Shown: positions 35,377 through 47,688 of the stretch, piece after piece
Numbering within the stretch: the first letter of the stretch is position 1
Layout of the letters: each line of letters starts with the position of its first letter
Source of the DNA: Tetrapyrgos nigripes
Taxonomy: Eukaryota; Basidiomycota; Agaricomycetes; Agaricales; Campanellaceae
Direction: 5' to 3'
Assembly (NCBI GenBank): GCA_013368315.1
Contig: JAACJM010000085.1
Location: forward strand, 1 to 64,000
Length of the DNA stretch: 64,000 nucleotides
Notes under the pieces: generated by a model
What the model was told of the DNA's origin: nothing
The model's input: the letters and a program-made list of their open reading frames with translations, nothing else
The model's database searches: none
Made by a program: the position numbers and the translations under genes

Positions 35377-38176
35377 CTAGTTGTTATTTTCAGCCTGGGC
35401 AGGCTTCTCCTCGTCTTCTCGAGGGCTAGTCTTGGTTTCGCTAGCAGTGGCAACTAGCTGAGCGGCCATTAACTGGCAGAATCGTGAATCTGGGTTGTTG
35501 ACCAGTTGACGATAAGTTCCTGTCTCGACGATGCGACCTTCTGTACAACGAAATGAGAAGACAAATAACGCAGACAAATGAAAGGGTTGCAAACCTTCTA
35601 ATACTGCGATTCGTTCTGCTCTTGCGATAGTAGATAGACGATGAGCAACGATCAAACAAGTCGTTTGACGATCCCGTAAAATTTTGTCTATTGCATCATT
35701 TACCTATTATTTGCAAAAGTCAGATTTCGTCGCATACAAGAGGCACTGCATCGTACCCTATGTTCAGAAGTTGCATCCAACGAGCTAGTCGCTTCGTCAA
35801 GAGCGAGGATAGCTGGTTTCTTGAGTAGTGCACGAGCAATAGCCAGCCTATTACTCTCCCTGATCAGACTGCTTATATATTGCAAACGAAAGGCCTCACC
35901 GTTGACGCTGTCCCCCACTCAAACTTAGACGACCAACTGTACGACTCGGAAGGTGAGAAATTGTTCTTGCTCTAGAGCGGGCATGAATGGACTCACTTTT
36001 CGTATCAAAACCGTCAGGCATTCCAAAGATGAATTCACAGTTCGCATTCCGAGCTGCCAGTTCAATTTGTTCCCGTGTAGCGTTTGGATTACCGTAGGCA
36101 ATGTTAGAGGCTATTGTTCCAGTGAACAACACTGGGTCCTGAGGAACAATCCCGATGATATTTCTCCAGGATCTAACAGAGAATTCTCGGATATCTGGAA
36201 AGCAAGTAAGTGATGATGCTTTATGCAGAATGCGGGAAGCAGTCAAACCTTGCCCATCAAAAGTAACTTTTCCTCTTATAGGATCATAATACCGTAGCAG
36301 CAGACTCTGTATGGAGGACTTTCCACTTCCACTCTGGCCCCTAGAAAAGTGAGGCTCAGTGGGATATCAACAGAGTCCGAGAATAGTCACTTACACCAGT
36401 GCAACGCTCTCTCCAATATTGACCTCCAGACTGAAGTCTTTGAGAATCTCTACGCCTCTGCGACTAGGATATTCAAATTGGATATTTTCGAACTTGACAG
36501 GACCCCGTCGTCCTGGGGCAATTTCCACCCCACTGTCAGTCGGAATAGCAGGACGTCTGTCCAACAATTCAAAGACACGCGCACCCGCACCTATACCGCG
36601 CATGATTGAGGTCTGAGATTGCACTGGGTTAGCATGGAGTTACTGAGCGAATGGGGTCACATACAAAGAAGGTCCTAGACAGACAATAGTCAGTTTGGGC
36701 TTTGACCGGCAGATGAACATGAACCTACGTCAGCATCTGAAGACCGCTACCAACATAAACGGTGTACAGCAGAAGACTAGTCAAATCTCCGACAGTAATC
36801 GCTCCTGAAGAAACAAGAGTGCCACCTAAACGGATCATTAGACGAGAACACAAAACACGAAAAAGCATGTTTACCGTATCCTAGCAGTCCAAGAATCGTG
36901 ACATTTCCACTCCAGCCCGTGCTTCCAAAGAAGATTCCAGAAGCGATTGCCTCTTTCTTCGCCAGAGTAAGGACCTCCTGTACTCTCTCATGGAATTTCC
37001 CTTCTTCTTGGGGTTGAGCGTTATATGCTTGGACGGTTCGGAATCCCGACAGCGATTCTGAAGCAACCTTTGTCATTTCACCCATGGCCTCTTGCGTTTT
37101 GTTGGAAAGTCTCCTGAGGTAGCGACCGTAAAAGACCTAAGCACGCGTCTTAGTGTGTGGCCAACAAGGCAAGAATATCGACGAACTGCACCCAAAGACA
37201 CCGGAGGGACGATGACAAGCATGAGCATAGTTAAATTCGGGGAAAGGTAAAACATTGCTGCGACTGTATACGGGTCCAGTTAGGGTTTCCCTTGAAAATT
37301 CCAACTAGCATACTCACGACCGACGGAAGACATGACAACGGCGCGAAGACCATCTGACAAATTTTGTGTAACACTATGCTTTTTCAGCTTTGCATTCGTC
37401 AATACAAGACAGCGAGACTCACCTCTCTCCGACAATGCTAGTGTCCACGCTCAATCGACTGACTACATCTCCTTCACCACGTTCCACAAACTCAACCTCT
37501 TGCTTGAGTGCTGCAGCATATGTGTTTTCCCTGAGACGAGCGACGATACGCTGACCTGGTAATATATTAGTTTACACAGATGAATAAAAGTCGGACAAGT
37601 ACCCACCGGACATGCGCATTAGATACGACCGACCCGCGTTTGCGAGAGCACCACCAGTGAAGAGTAGTAAGAGAATACCTGATGCTTGCCATGTTGAAAG
37701 TCCAAGAGGTATTTGCTGGTAAGTTGAGAACAGATGGTCTTCTTGAAACGAAGCGACAAACTTACTGGGTTGGTGGTTGAAAAGAAATCAATCAATTTTC
37801 CAATTGTGAACGGTATAGACATTGAGACTCCAGATGATACGAAAAGTAGTCCAATCGCGGTTAACAGAGGTTTCTTCTCTGGCCTGGCCAAAGCTGCTAT
37901 TTTGCGGAACGATGACAATGTACCGGGTGATGCTTGGATGCTGGCGGGAAGGAAACGCGAAATAATTCCGGGTTTGGTAGACTCTGAAGGTTTCTCTGAT
38001 GATGCAGCATCTTTGGAGGATGACTGGGATGAGAGTGAGCGGTGTGAATGCCTGAAGTGGAGGCTTGGACCAGTATGAAATCGCGAGAGATTGAGAGGTC
38101 GTTGTCGGAAACTAGGAGTTATAGATAAAGTTCGTGAACAAGCAGTAAAAGAGCGGGCGTGAATGCCGAGCAGCAT
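35377..38176 (-). CDS. mdl1: Mitochondrial ABC half-transporter, Mdl1/ABCB10 type
   Basis: Inner-membrane ABC exporter; yeast Mdl1 exports peptides from the matrix. The N-terminus ([20 protein letters not shown], then many Arg/Ser) is a typical mitochondrial presequence. The transmembrane domain starts near [20 protein letters not shown] and includes [18 protein letters not shown]. The nucleotide-binding domain has GQSGSGKSS (Walker A), [20 protein letters not shown] (Q-loop), [19 protein letters not shown] (signature), [14 protein letters not shown] (Walker B) and VAHRLSTI (H-loop His). The C-terminus is short and charged, ending QAENNN. All ATPase residues are present. The ATG at 38176 opens the presequence directly. 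The next gene to the right diverges with about 580 bp between. Confidence 0.92.
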
Positions 38177-38760
38177 GGTGAAGATTGGACCCTACGGTCT
38201 TGGCCTAGGGACTGACCAATTATGCGCCTGGGACCGAAAGAAGGAAAGGTAATGTCACCTGACTCAACAAAACGACGCGTGTCCACTGCCAGCTTGAACC
38301 AAGCTTGAACCAAGGAAAACTCGAGTTGTAAGAGGCGGCACTACTGCAATCCTACATCTTGGATAAACCAACTCGAGCACGCGCGCGTCGACGTCAAGAA
38401 ATCAAGCAAATTTTCAAAAATAGCAAATGGTTCACTCAGTGGCGACGTCATACAACAGCGCTTCAGGGCATGGGTCTACTTGTCCGCGTATGGATTTTCT
38501 GTCTGCTGTTGACTTTCCTAGTCTGGATGTATACTTGTTCACCAATTCTCGTGATATCGTACGCAATACTCTGACACCGCCGCCACGGTGCCAGCTGACT
38601 CAAAACATCACCGACTCCATCGAGCTCCATGGTGCCGACTGCCGTTTAAGTTGGTCTCTGTCCTCCCTCTTCGTCGGAGGATGCTTAGACGCTCAAGTCT
38701 TCACTGATATAAGTAGCCACAAAACTTCACTGCTTCACCACTCATCTTCTACACCCAAAC
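38177..38760. other. Divergent intergenic region, mdl1 / membrane protein
   Basis: About 580 bp of promoter DNA for two divergent genes. A plus-strand frame runs through part of it (about 38427-38864) but has no motif and overlaps the first exon of the next gene in another frame. Confidence 0.5.
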
Positions 38761-39864
38761 ATGCGTCTCTCTCGTGGGTGACCATACTTTTCTGCCTGCT
38801 GTATGTGCACGGGATGAACCACTTTTTCTCTGATGCTAGGATCACATACACGTCCTTACCTTGATATCCCCGGCCTCACACAAACTTTTGGGGATGGTTA
38901 CAGGCCAGAAGCACCAGCCAAAAAACGTAACTGTTTCCTACCCATTGGCTCTTTTTCTGAGGCTTACAAGACGTTTGCGTCCAGCAACTCAACACGAACA
39001 AGATGAAGCCGACGACAAAGCACGTCGAAGAGCGATGAACGACCTTGTGCAATCGTGGATGGACAGGTTGCAACTCATCAGTTTAATCGTGCGTCAAATC
39101 TACGTAGTCTTTAGCAGTTCCCTGACATACGGATATACCAGACAACCTTCCTCGCCTCCGTCGAAGCAGGAATGCTTCAAGTCACCAAATCAGACGACGA
39201 GAACGTCTCCGGTCTGGAACAAGCCACGAATGCATCTCTTTTGAGTGCACTCGTCTTACACCTCTACGCGTCATTCATCTCTTTCTTCGCTGCATTCTTC
39301 CTCATCCGGTACAAAGTAAAGGAAGCCAAACGCGAAGAAGCGAAAGTCGAAAGCAGCACCAACGGAAACTCAAGTACGTCGGGTTCTGGCCCTCCACCTC
39401 AAAGCAAGGGGTCCATCCTCATCGACATGGCTGCAAAGCACGTCACGGGCTCACCAGAGACTCTTTCACCAAAGTCTACTGTCACCTCAACAGAGACTTC
39501 GAAGGAAGGAAAGGTAGAAGTTGGAGCGAACAGCGAAGCGCAACAAAATGCTCAAGTCCATCCGCCCCAGCTCCCACCACCAGCGATATGGAGTGCCGAC
39601 CCTCACTTGCAATTAGTTCGAGCTGGTCCTTTCCAGCGACAGCCTCCGATTGCTTTACTCAGTCGTTGCCACTCGCTTTGCCTTCTTTTTGCTACTTTGG
39701 GTTTCCTCTTGGCTCTGGCTGGAATCATGTTGTACAGCTGGACCCAACAAACTGCTGTGAAGGCGGTCACGACTGGGGTTCTGGGTCTCGGTATTTTATC
39801 AGGAGCTGCTATCTCTACGGCCAGAATCAAAGACCACACAGAACTTACCACCATTCACGAGTAG
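38761..39864 (+). CDS. Conserved basidiomycete multi-pass membrane protein
   Basis: Unknown function, but I believe the family is common in basidiomycetes. Key conserved stretch: YPLALFLRLTRR, then KARRRAMNDLVQSWMDRLQL leading to a first membrane segment. ALEQATNASLLSALVLHLYASF-like residues and SFFAAFFLIRYKVKEAKRE form a second. A Ser/Pro-rich loop follows, then LLSRCHSLCLLFATLGFLLA and two closing hydrophobic segments. The likely start is a 13-nt first exon (38761-38773, donor gtgggt) joined to SHTRPYLDIPGLTQTFGDGY. This frame connects to the conserved part only if one A is missing from the A6 run at 38920-38925, so either a sequence error or a frameshift is present. A shorter product from the ATG at 38894 avoids it. 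Confidence 0.7.
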
Positions 39865-40238
39865 ATGCCAGTTTTACGCGTACGACGATTTCGAAATCAC
39901 TATCTCGCCATCTATTGTACACTCTATATCGTTGTATTTTATGTCGGACCAATAGTCGTTGTTATTCATGCTTTTCATAAGATGAGCGCCGTTTATTATC
40001 CAACACTTAGACGTCTAGGGTATGTATACATAGAGAGTAGATCCGGAAAGAAAGTCCATGAAGCAAGAGTGACAGTCAAACATGCTTATCCAAGTTGAGT
40101 AAAACACCTGTCCAGCTGATGCATGCTTCGACAAGATACGATAGATTGACAGGACGCTCCGTCAATATGAAGACAACGCCGATGAGTGATGAAGGATAGG
40201 GAACTGAGAGCGAAGGTACTCTGCTCATACAAGACCCT
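39865..40238. other. Intergenic region between convergent genes
   Basis: About 370 bp between the membrane-protein stop and the YKT6 stop. No gene seen. Confidence 0.6.
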
Positions 40239-40965
40239 CTACATGATAACGCAACACGAGTTTTGCTGGAAAGCACACGAAACGAAGATGATTAGCAGGA
40301 GAACAACAAAACCAATATGGTACCTATAACACACCTTCTTCGCCGTCTTGTAAAACATCTTACTCTGCGCCGACAACTGTTGCGACCTATCCACCAAATT
40401 ATCCAACTTCTCCCCCCGCTGAAGTACACCTTCAATCGTCTTGTGCAAGATGATCTTCGTCTCATCCAACTCCTGTTGTACCCGCATAATCGTATCCGCC
40501 TGTGACGGATCTTGATACTTGGTGATAAAGGTGTTGATCTCTGGGAAGAGAATCGCTGAAGGATTGGAGAAGGAACTTTGCGGGACCTTGCTGGCAAAGT
40601 CGTCCAACAGTTTCGTTAAAAGCGAGAATGCGGGTCGGACGGGGTATTCGTCATCGCAGATGATTACGCCTATGAAGGAATGAGCATATAAACCTTCTTC
40701 CAGAATCAGACATGAGACGAGACGCACCAGCCAACTGCTCCGGTCCACCACGGTTGTAAGCATGTGCTGTATAGTTATTCTCTTGTACACTCTGTCTCTG
40801 TCCAGGCTGTGTCCTCTCTGCAACAGTCTTGGAGAAGAAGGTCATAAACTCGCCAACTGACCCTTTCTGGTAGAACGAGAACGAAGACAAGTCACTCGCA
40901 GATGCGAGAGTCGTCGAGGACCCTTGCGAAGGAGCAAGGATTACTGAGATGGAGAAGATCTTCAT
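40239..40965 (-). CDS. YKT6: R-SNARE Ykt6
   Basis: Membrane-fusion SNARE acting in ER-Golgi, vacuolar and endosomal traffic. The longin domain begins [20 protein letters not shown] and includes [20 protein letters not shown] and [20 protein letters not shown]. The SNARE motif is [20 protein letters not shown] followed by [20 protein letters not shown], with the zero-layer Arg. Instead of a membrane anchor the protein ends NSCCVIM: adjacent cysteines for palmitoyl and farnesyl groups and a CAAX box, the Ykt6 hallmark. Length is about 200 residues, as expected. The last intron (40266-40334) is 69 nt, in frame and free of stops. Confidence 0.96.
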
Positions 40966-43205
40966 GGCGTCGTTAGTGTTGCAGGCTAAGGATCGTTGGC
41001 AGTCACGCGTTGACTCATTTGTGGATCGGAAACGACTCCGACTTGCCGATGCTCCTCTTTCTTCAAGCTTCAAGTGCGACGACTACTGCCACTGCAACGC
41101 TCTGGAGGACGCTCGAACACTTTCCTAGGCAAGCTGCTGCTATTTGAAAGCCGAAATATCTTGTCAAGCCGCTTGAAACCTTTATCTAGATTCTCCAAAC
41201 ACGGGATATCATGCCTCAAGACTACTAGACCAATGTTGAATGGCACTTGCCAGTCACTTGGCCTCCCGCAGGCTGCTTTTACCCGGATCCGAGCACGAGC
41301 ACGGACTGAGCTCAGAACGTAGTCGGAAGCGAAACAGCGCAGGAGTAACAGTCATTGGTCAATTCTCCGCTTCCTTCAGCTTGCTTCTTCGTGCCATGCA
41401 AAATTCTGGCAATGAAGAGACCTGCCTTGAGGCCAGCTGCATGTCAAGGATCTCAATGAAAGTATTCACGGCCTCCACGGAAATCCAACAATATCGGGAG
41501 AAATTCTGATCTGGCTTTGCTCTGTTTGTTGGCACGAGACTCTGTTTTATCCCCGTCGACTTGCATACCGTTCAATATTCTTTCAAGGAATAGCGTGCTT
41601 TTGCCCGAAACTCATCTCCTGTAGGCAGACCTGAGAATCCCTTGGTAGCTGCTCCTGCTTCAGCAATGATCGGTGTGAGTGGGACACGATTCGGTACGTA
41701 TTTCGGGTTTGGCGGCCATCGTCACTCGTGGCAGATCTCGCTTCCTTTAATTCTTAATTCTTAATCCAAAAAGTTGTCTTTCTTGCTCCAGTCGCATTCT
41801 TTCTTTTCTGTCAGTCAGGCTTCGGCCTTCGTCGGACTCTTGAAGGAGCTAACTCTTACGGAAACCCGGAAAGAAAACTTGTTCTCAACTAGCAAGTCTT
41901 GACCAAATTCTCACCGATTCACACCACCAATACGTAAAACTGAAAAGGCTAATTTCTTTTTTTTGTGATGATAGTGGCTGAATGTCTGATATGTAGAGTC
42001 TTAACACGAATAGACGCTGGCAATGACAATACTGATCAAACAAGGGCAATGGGAACTGGGGGCAGTGGTAGTGGCGACGCAGATAATCACTCGCCCGACA
42101 TAAAAAAAAGAACGGTTGCACTCTGGTTTTTCTTTGATACGCAGAAGACTCAAGTCGTACGATCCGCAGTCGCTGTTAATCGAGCTTCATGTACCTTCAC
42201 TTTATCACAGCTCAAGTACCTCCATGTGCGTGTGGCGAGTCCGCGCCACAAGAACGGAGTCTTTAATTAATTGTCGAACATAGTAAATAGCTTCATTTGC
42301 TATCATAGGCACTTAGGTCCATACTTCTTGGCGTTTTGAACTTCTGAAAACGACAACGCATTACTTATGCAGGACCTACCGCAACATATGTACTGTATGT
42401 GTGGGGATCATTCATCAGCATCAGCATCACTAGGCAGAAAAGAAGCTCTATAATAAGTGCCGATCTGGCTTCAATCACGTTGTGAAGAGCTTTTGCGTCT
42501 TGTCGACCATAGGTAAGTACCTATAGTATAAGTTCCGGTACCATCACCAATGTACTTAGCACTTGGAGAGCAATAAAAGTGAAGATCGACAGCAACAATG
42601 CGGATTGCAAGAGTGGAGGCCAAGAAGTAGTATGTCAGGAATATGTCAGGTACATGTGTGATATAGAAGGGTATACATGTATGCTGTATGGGTAATATCG
42701 TCTCTAATAAGTAGGTATACAGGGGCTATAAGTAGCTAATGCGGTGAAGCCGAGATAGAAGTATATGCAGTAGAAAGGTTGTATGAAAGAAAGGAGTCGA
42801 TGTAGCAGTCAAAATAGTCATACAGACGTGTATCATGTATGGAAGCAACAGCAAGATAGACGAGCACCAACAAACAAGCAAGAACGTTAACAGCAGGAAT
42901 GACAGACAGCAACGTGTGTGGCAATTGCAGTGACAAGGGTATAATCACGGACTTGTGTAAGTGATCATCTATGAGTACCAGTAAACAAGAGACAGAAAAC
43001 CAAGTGAAAGCTATAGAATGAACGGCATATCGAACGAATGAACGCGCGAGGAGATAGAAGAGATGGAAGCCTGAACAGATAGGTAAGTAACGTAAACGTG
43101 AACGCGATCCATGGTCCATGACTTTATAGCGGCATTGACTGCGGTCACAGAGTGCCCAGCTGGTGCCCAATAAGGCCAATGAGTGGCCGCATTGTAACCG
43201 TCATT
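40966..43205. other. Long intergenic region, no gene identified
   Basis: About 2.2 kb. Frames of 80-150 codons occur on both strands but none shows a motif, splice continuity or homology I recognise. It includes the YKT6 promoter, small repeats (TTAATTC near 41751, CAGCAT near 42418) and probably the 3' UTR of the cupredoxin-like gene at the right end. Confidence 0.5.
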
Positions 43206-44082
43206 TTAGACCAGAAGAGTAGTAGCCAATTGGAAAGCCAGGGTAAAAGCAACGACGACTCCAACGGTTGTTGACGCGATGTTGTGTTGAGCGCCGGACG
43301 TCGGTGTCGATGTTGCGGACACTGTGGCAGTACGGGATGCCGTTGAACTGATGGACGAGGATTGGGTACCATTCAGGCGAATGGCGTTGCGCTGGACAAA
43401 AGAGGTAAGTATATAAAAAATAACTACAGAAGAAAAAAAACGTGCCACAAAACCATCATAAGTTTCTGTAGAACTGTCATTGCTATTTATCACGCCAACA
43501 CCACCTTCCCCGCAAGTGTTTACATCGTAAAACCACATCGTCATGTTGAAATTTTCTTCGAGGATGGGAACGGAGAGAATGTCAATCACCGCGCTGTTGT
43601 TTTGGTGGATACGCGAGCCCGAATCAAACCCATTGAGAGTTATATTGGTCTCATGAGCGGGAATGCATGGACTGTAAGCGATCTATGTCAGAATGGAAAG
43701 ATGAGAAGAAACAGAGGACGTGAGAGCTGACGTATCAAAAGTGGATTGAGTAGCTGAATGATTTCCTTGGGTGAAGTTGAATATGACGGTGTCGCCGAGA
43801 TTTGCTTTGATGTTCGCGGGCTGAAAGACGGCGCTTGCATTATTAGTTGTGTTAAGACCGACTGGGGGAAAGATGAGCGGTTTGAATTGAATTTATTGGA
43901 GAAGTAGTTACCCGTGACCCAAATGGTTTGAGTAGGGGCTGGAGCGGTAGCGGTAGCCGTAGAAGACTGGGCCAGGACAGCGCCGGAAAAGGCCAGGAAC
44001 TGAATTAGACGGGATGAGGGATGGATACCAATGAGGAGGAGTAAAAAAACCTTACGGAGATGGATGCGAAAAGGGAGAGCAT
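43206..44082 (-). CDS. Secreted cupredoxin-like, probably GPI-anchored protein
   Basis: Extracellular serine-rich protein of the fungal cupredoxin-like class. The signal peptide MLSLFASISFLAFSGAVLAQ is followed by TIWVTVGLNTTNNASAVFQP and IKANLGDTVIFNFTQGNHSA, the strand-His pattern of phytocyanin-like domains. Later come TPCIPAHETNITLNGFDSGS and NMTMWFYDVNTCGEGGVGVI. A Ser/Thr linker and a hydrophobic end (TVGVVVAFTLAFQLATTLLV) suggest a GPI anchor. The second copper His and the axial Met of typical members appear replaced (VNTCGEGGVG), so copper binding is doubtful. Four exons with good splice sites. The gene diverges from the arrestin gene with 131 bp between starts. Confidence 0.82.
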
Positions 44083-44186
44083 GGTGGTTGAAAAAGAAAC
44101 CGCGAGTGATGTAATTCTCCTCCGAGTAACAACAAACTACAATGTTAGCATAACATCAAACTTGGCTTGATTGCCTCCAAGGTCTT

Positions 44187-44192
44187 CACGTG
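44187..44192. promoter_or_regulatory. CACGTG E-box in the cupredoxin/arrestin bidirectional promoter
   Basis: Palindromic bHLH core 22 bp before the arrestin ATG, inside a 131-bp divergent gap. Confidence 0.35.
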
Positions 44193-44213
44193 CCAAGTAC
44201 TCAATAAGTACCT

Positions 44214-47200
44214 ATGGCTATCCCTTCTTCCCTTCCCTCCTCCACTGTTCCCCTCATGCCCGCCGACAAGCCACTCAAGAACAGTCTCAACATCCGTCTC
44301 GCTGAATCCGCTGTTTTTCTTCGTACAAATGACACCTCGGGCAGAAATCGCTACAATGACTCCAGACCCACCATGCTCCGCGGGCTCCTCACCCTCGAGC
44401 TCGTGAAAGCAACACGTATTTCCTCAATACAGCTTGAGCTCCAAGCAAAGTCAGCGACCGCTTGGCCAGAAGGTACGGAGGCGGCCACTGCTGCTTGTTG
44501 GTCGTTCCTACGCGTTTGTCTATTCGATTATCTAAACCTCCGCGAACAGGGGTTGGTGCCCATAGAACAGACGTCACTGAAGTACACAAGGTCTTTTCCT
44601 CAACTCAAGCTGTCTTCAAGGCGACTCCTTCTCGTCGCGCTGCCTCGCTCGATGCTTCTGCCTTATACGCAGGCGAAGACGACTTTGATCCGCACCAGGG
44701 CCTAGATTTGCCGCTTACCAGCCGAACTGCGCGTCGCGCCAGTGGTGACTGGTTCAGACGTGCTCCCAGTGTTCGCTCAGACGAAACAAGCATCATCGAC
44801 ATCCCAACACCACCCTACACTCCTTCCATATCCAGTACATCTCCCCATACGCCTTCCTTTCCTTCTCCACCCCCATCTGCATATGCTCCCTCCATTATCT
44901 CCGTTGCATCAACATACGATAGACCGGGACATGCACCTCAACCTCCACCATCACCTTTTGGACTCGACAGCGTTAACGAGAATGCCGTATACGAGGAAGC
45001 TAGGATAGGGTGGAGAGATGACTTGCAGCGGGATCATACTAGACGGAGTACGTATTGATTAACTCTTTCCCGGAATAACAATTCATCGCTTGAAATTGCA
45101 TTGCGGGTGGTCTTCAGGCGGCCCACTTGTTCACCGTAGGAATTCAGCTACCTCTTCACATCACTCTATCCGTTCTGCTTCCAGAAGAAGACCAAGTGTG
45201 GGTGATGTGCCTGAGCAATTAGAAGCAGAATCTCTGGTCGAAGGAGGCCCACCTCCCTTCCTCTCGGCAGATCAGAATTCTTTTGCCTCAACGTCGAATG
45301 TGTCACAGCCTTCGCCGTCAGAATTTCGACGTGGAGATCCTCCTTTCCTTTCCTCACCAACCACCGAGAGTCTCTATGGCTCGATATCAAACGCATCTAC
45401 GTCCCAAGCTTCACGTAGTCCTAGCGTCCCCAGAGGACGGAAGAAAAGGAGATTCAGTCTGGCGTCTGTCTCTAACCTGCTAAAAGACGTGGTCAGGTTA
45501 CCTTCACGGTCTTCCCGATCTTCCAGGCGGGCAACCGACGAAGAGCCAAAGGACAGAAGACGGAGTAGCTCGAGATTTAGTTTCAGGAGGCGAAACACAG
45601 AGAAGGACGATGAAGACGCGATTACTCCTACCAGAGGTCGTTCAAGGAAGGGCAAAGGCAAGGCGTCAACTGTAGTGAACTCACCAACCGCTGTGCCGAA
45701 TGGAAATACCGATGATTCTTCAAATATGAACGAAAGCCGGTCGATACTGGGAGCGAATCTAACTCGAATCCCAACACAGCCTGATGCCGTTAGCCTGAAC
45801 AGTGGAAGGACAACTAGCCCGGGTCCTGCACCATCCGTACAGTTTAAAACAAAAGATGGCAGGACAAGCAAGTCGAGTTTTCGACTCAGTGGTGAGATTG
45901 CTAAGAAAAATGAGGGTGATGGATGGAAGGAGTTTAAGAAAGGTGAAGTGCGGGTCTTTTATCATTGCTGACCCTGTATACTGACCCTTGGTTTTTCTTC
46001 ATTACTCGGTTGCCACTACCGACGTTTCGCCTCCACTTCGGGTCTCGGTCTTGTCTCTTCACACAGGTGTCTACACCTACCCTGTCTGTTTTCAAATTCC
46101 CGGCCACGCACCTCCCTCTCTCGAGTCTACATATGGCTCTGTAACATGGCGCCTCAAAGCTTCTGTTCATCGCCCAGGAGCGTTTTCCTCCAAGATGACG
46201 ACTCAGCGGGACGTCTTGGTCCTCTCGTGTCCTTCAGAGGAGGATACAGAGGACACAGAAAACATCATCGTCGAGAGGCATTGGGATGGGCAGCTGCAGT
46301 ATTTGATCAGTATCAGTGGAAGGTGTTTTTTATGTTGGTGGCACGATACCGGTCAGCTTTACGATGTTGCCACTTGCAAAAGTGAAGATACATCGAATTA
46401 GCGTAGTTTTGGAGGGTGAGTGTTTCACTTTTCTATTTCTCATCGTTCAATTCCCTGGTTTTTGAATGATACTGACTGAGTGGCGTGTCTACAGAGAAAG
46501 TGGAATACCACAACAACTTCAAATCCGTCGGCCGTACCGACCCCATCTCGACTGCCCAGCTCCTTTCATTACGAGAAGAAGGAAAGTCAAAAGACGTCAG
46601 ACACATCCTCCCTCTCGAGTCCGACGACACCAACGCCCTAATAAACTCCCCACTTTACCAAGTCCTCGACCTCCCTTCCGATCCCCATGTACGAGATCAA
46701 GCGTTAACCGAGATGGCTGCAGACCTCATGGGTCCTGGGCCTTGGACGTTCCATCAAGAACTTCAATTACCGGCATCGTGCAAGATTCTACACGCGACGA
46801 ATAAGAATCGGAGAAGTAACATTAGTATAACGCATTTGTTGAAATGCGTGATGCGCGTTGAGAGAGGGGATGATTCAGCTATTGATGAGAGAACGGGGAA
46901 GAGGAAGTTGTTTGATATTGTGGTGCAGACGCCTGTCATGATCTTGGCCGTAAGTCTTTCTTTTCTGTTCTTTTGCCCCACTTCGCCGCCATTGCCAATG
47001 CTGGTTGCCGCGGGAGGTCTCTATCGAGAAGCCGCGGCAAGGTTTACCGTTCACGTGCAGTGTACTCGTTGCATCTGTGTATACATCTCTTCTATCCTAT
47101 CTCCTCGGACCCTACTTGTCAAGTTGCCAATGCCTTTAAACTGACATTCATCTCACTCAGTGTCGTTGCAATCCCGAGTGGACTTCAGTACCCACATACT

Positions 47201-47688
47201 CGGAACGCCTCGAGGACCCCACCTCAATAGCTCCACAATGTCCTTGTGTCACTCGGCAACTCTCCCTCGAGCGCGAACATGAAGCAAATTCATCTTCGAA
47301 TCCCAAAGTCAAATCTGCCGAGTCTGTCCAAATTCTGCCTGTTCCTTCTCATCTTCCCACTCCTGCACCCATCAGTCTTAACGACAACGGTGACAGCATC
47401 AACTGCGTCGTACATGGGAACGGGACCGAGAACAACGAGCGTCTCTCCTCAGATTCTAGTCGGGCTTCCAACGCAGAGACTAGCCCATTAAACCAAAACA
47501 TGCAAAGTCTCCGAAACTGTGACAACTTGCTTCTCAGAAATACGTTGTTCGAAAGGTTGGTTTCAGGACAGGAGAGCGAGATGGGCGAGGCACCACCTGC
47601 TTACGAGGTAATAGAGGTTTTAAGGCCGAGCGTGATAAAGGTTGGTGGGGATTATCAGACTGCCACCTTTATTTCGGCGGTTCAGTGA
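44214..47688 (+). CDS. Alpha-arrestin (ART-like) with PY motif
   Basis: Adaptor that recruits a Nedd4/Rsp5-type ubiquitin ligase to membrane proteins. The arrestin N-lobe begins near SLNIRLAESAVFLRTND and TMLRGLLTLELVKATRISSI, then is split by a very long Ser/Arg-rich disordered insert (about 450 residues). It resumes at FKKGVYTYPVCFQIPGHAPP and GSVTWRLKASVHRPGAFSSK. The C-lobe contains WDGQLQYLISISGR and GGTIPVSFTMLPLAKVKIHR, then VRHILPLESDDTNALINSPL. Near the end EAPPAYEV is a PPxY ubiquitin-ligase docking motif. The frame breaks inside T6 at 46326-46331: with one T fewer it reads GRCFYVGGTIPV, as arrestin lobes require, so this is probably a sequence error. Confidence 0.85.

Noticed and set aside
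38427..38864. 145-codon plus-strand frame upstream of the membrane protein
   Set aside because: No motif, and it overlaps the better-supported first exon (38761) and its intron in another frame.
41240..41509. 89-codon plus-strand frame upstream of YKT6
   Set aside because: No motif, no splice continuity and arbitrary composition.
42736..43179. 147-codon minus-strand frame beyond the cupredoxin stop
   Set aside because: Low-complexity hydrophobic and Ser/Tyr residues from an AT-rich 3' flank; no start context or domain.
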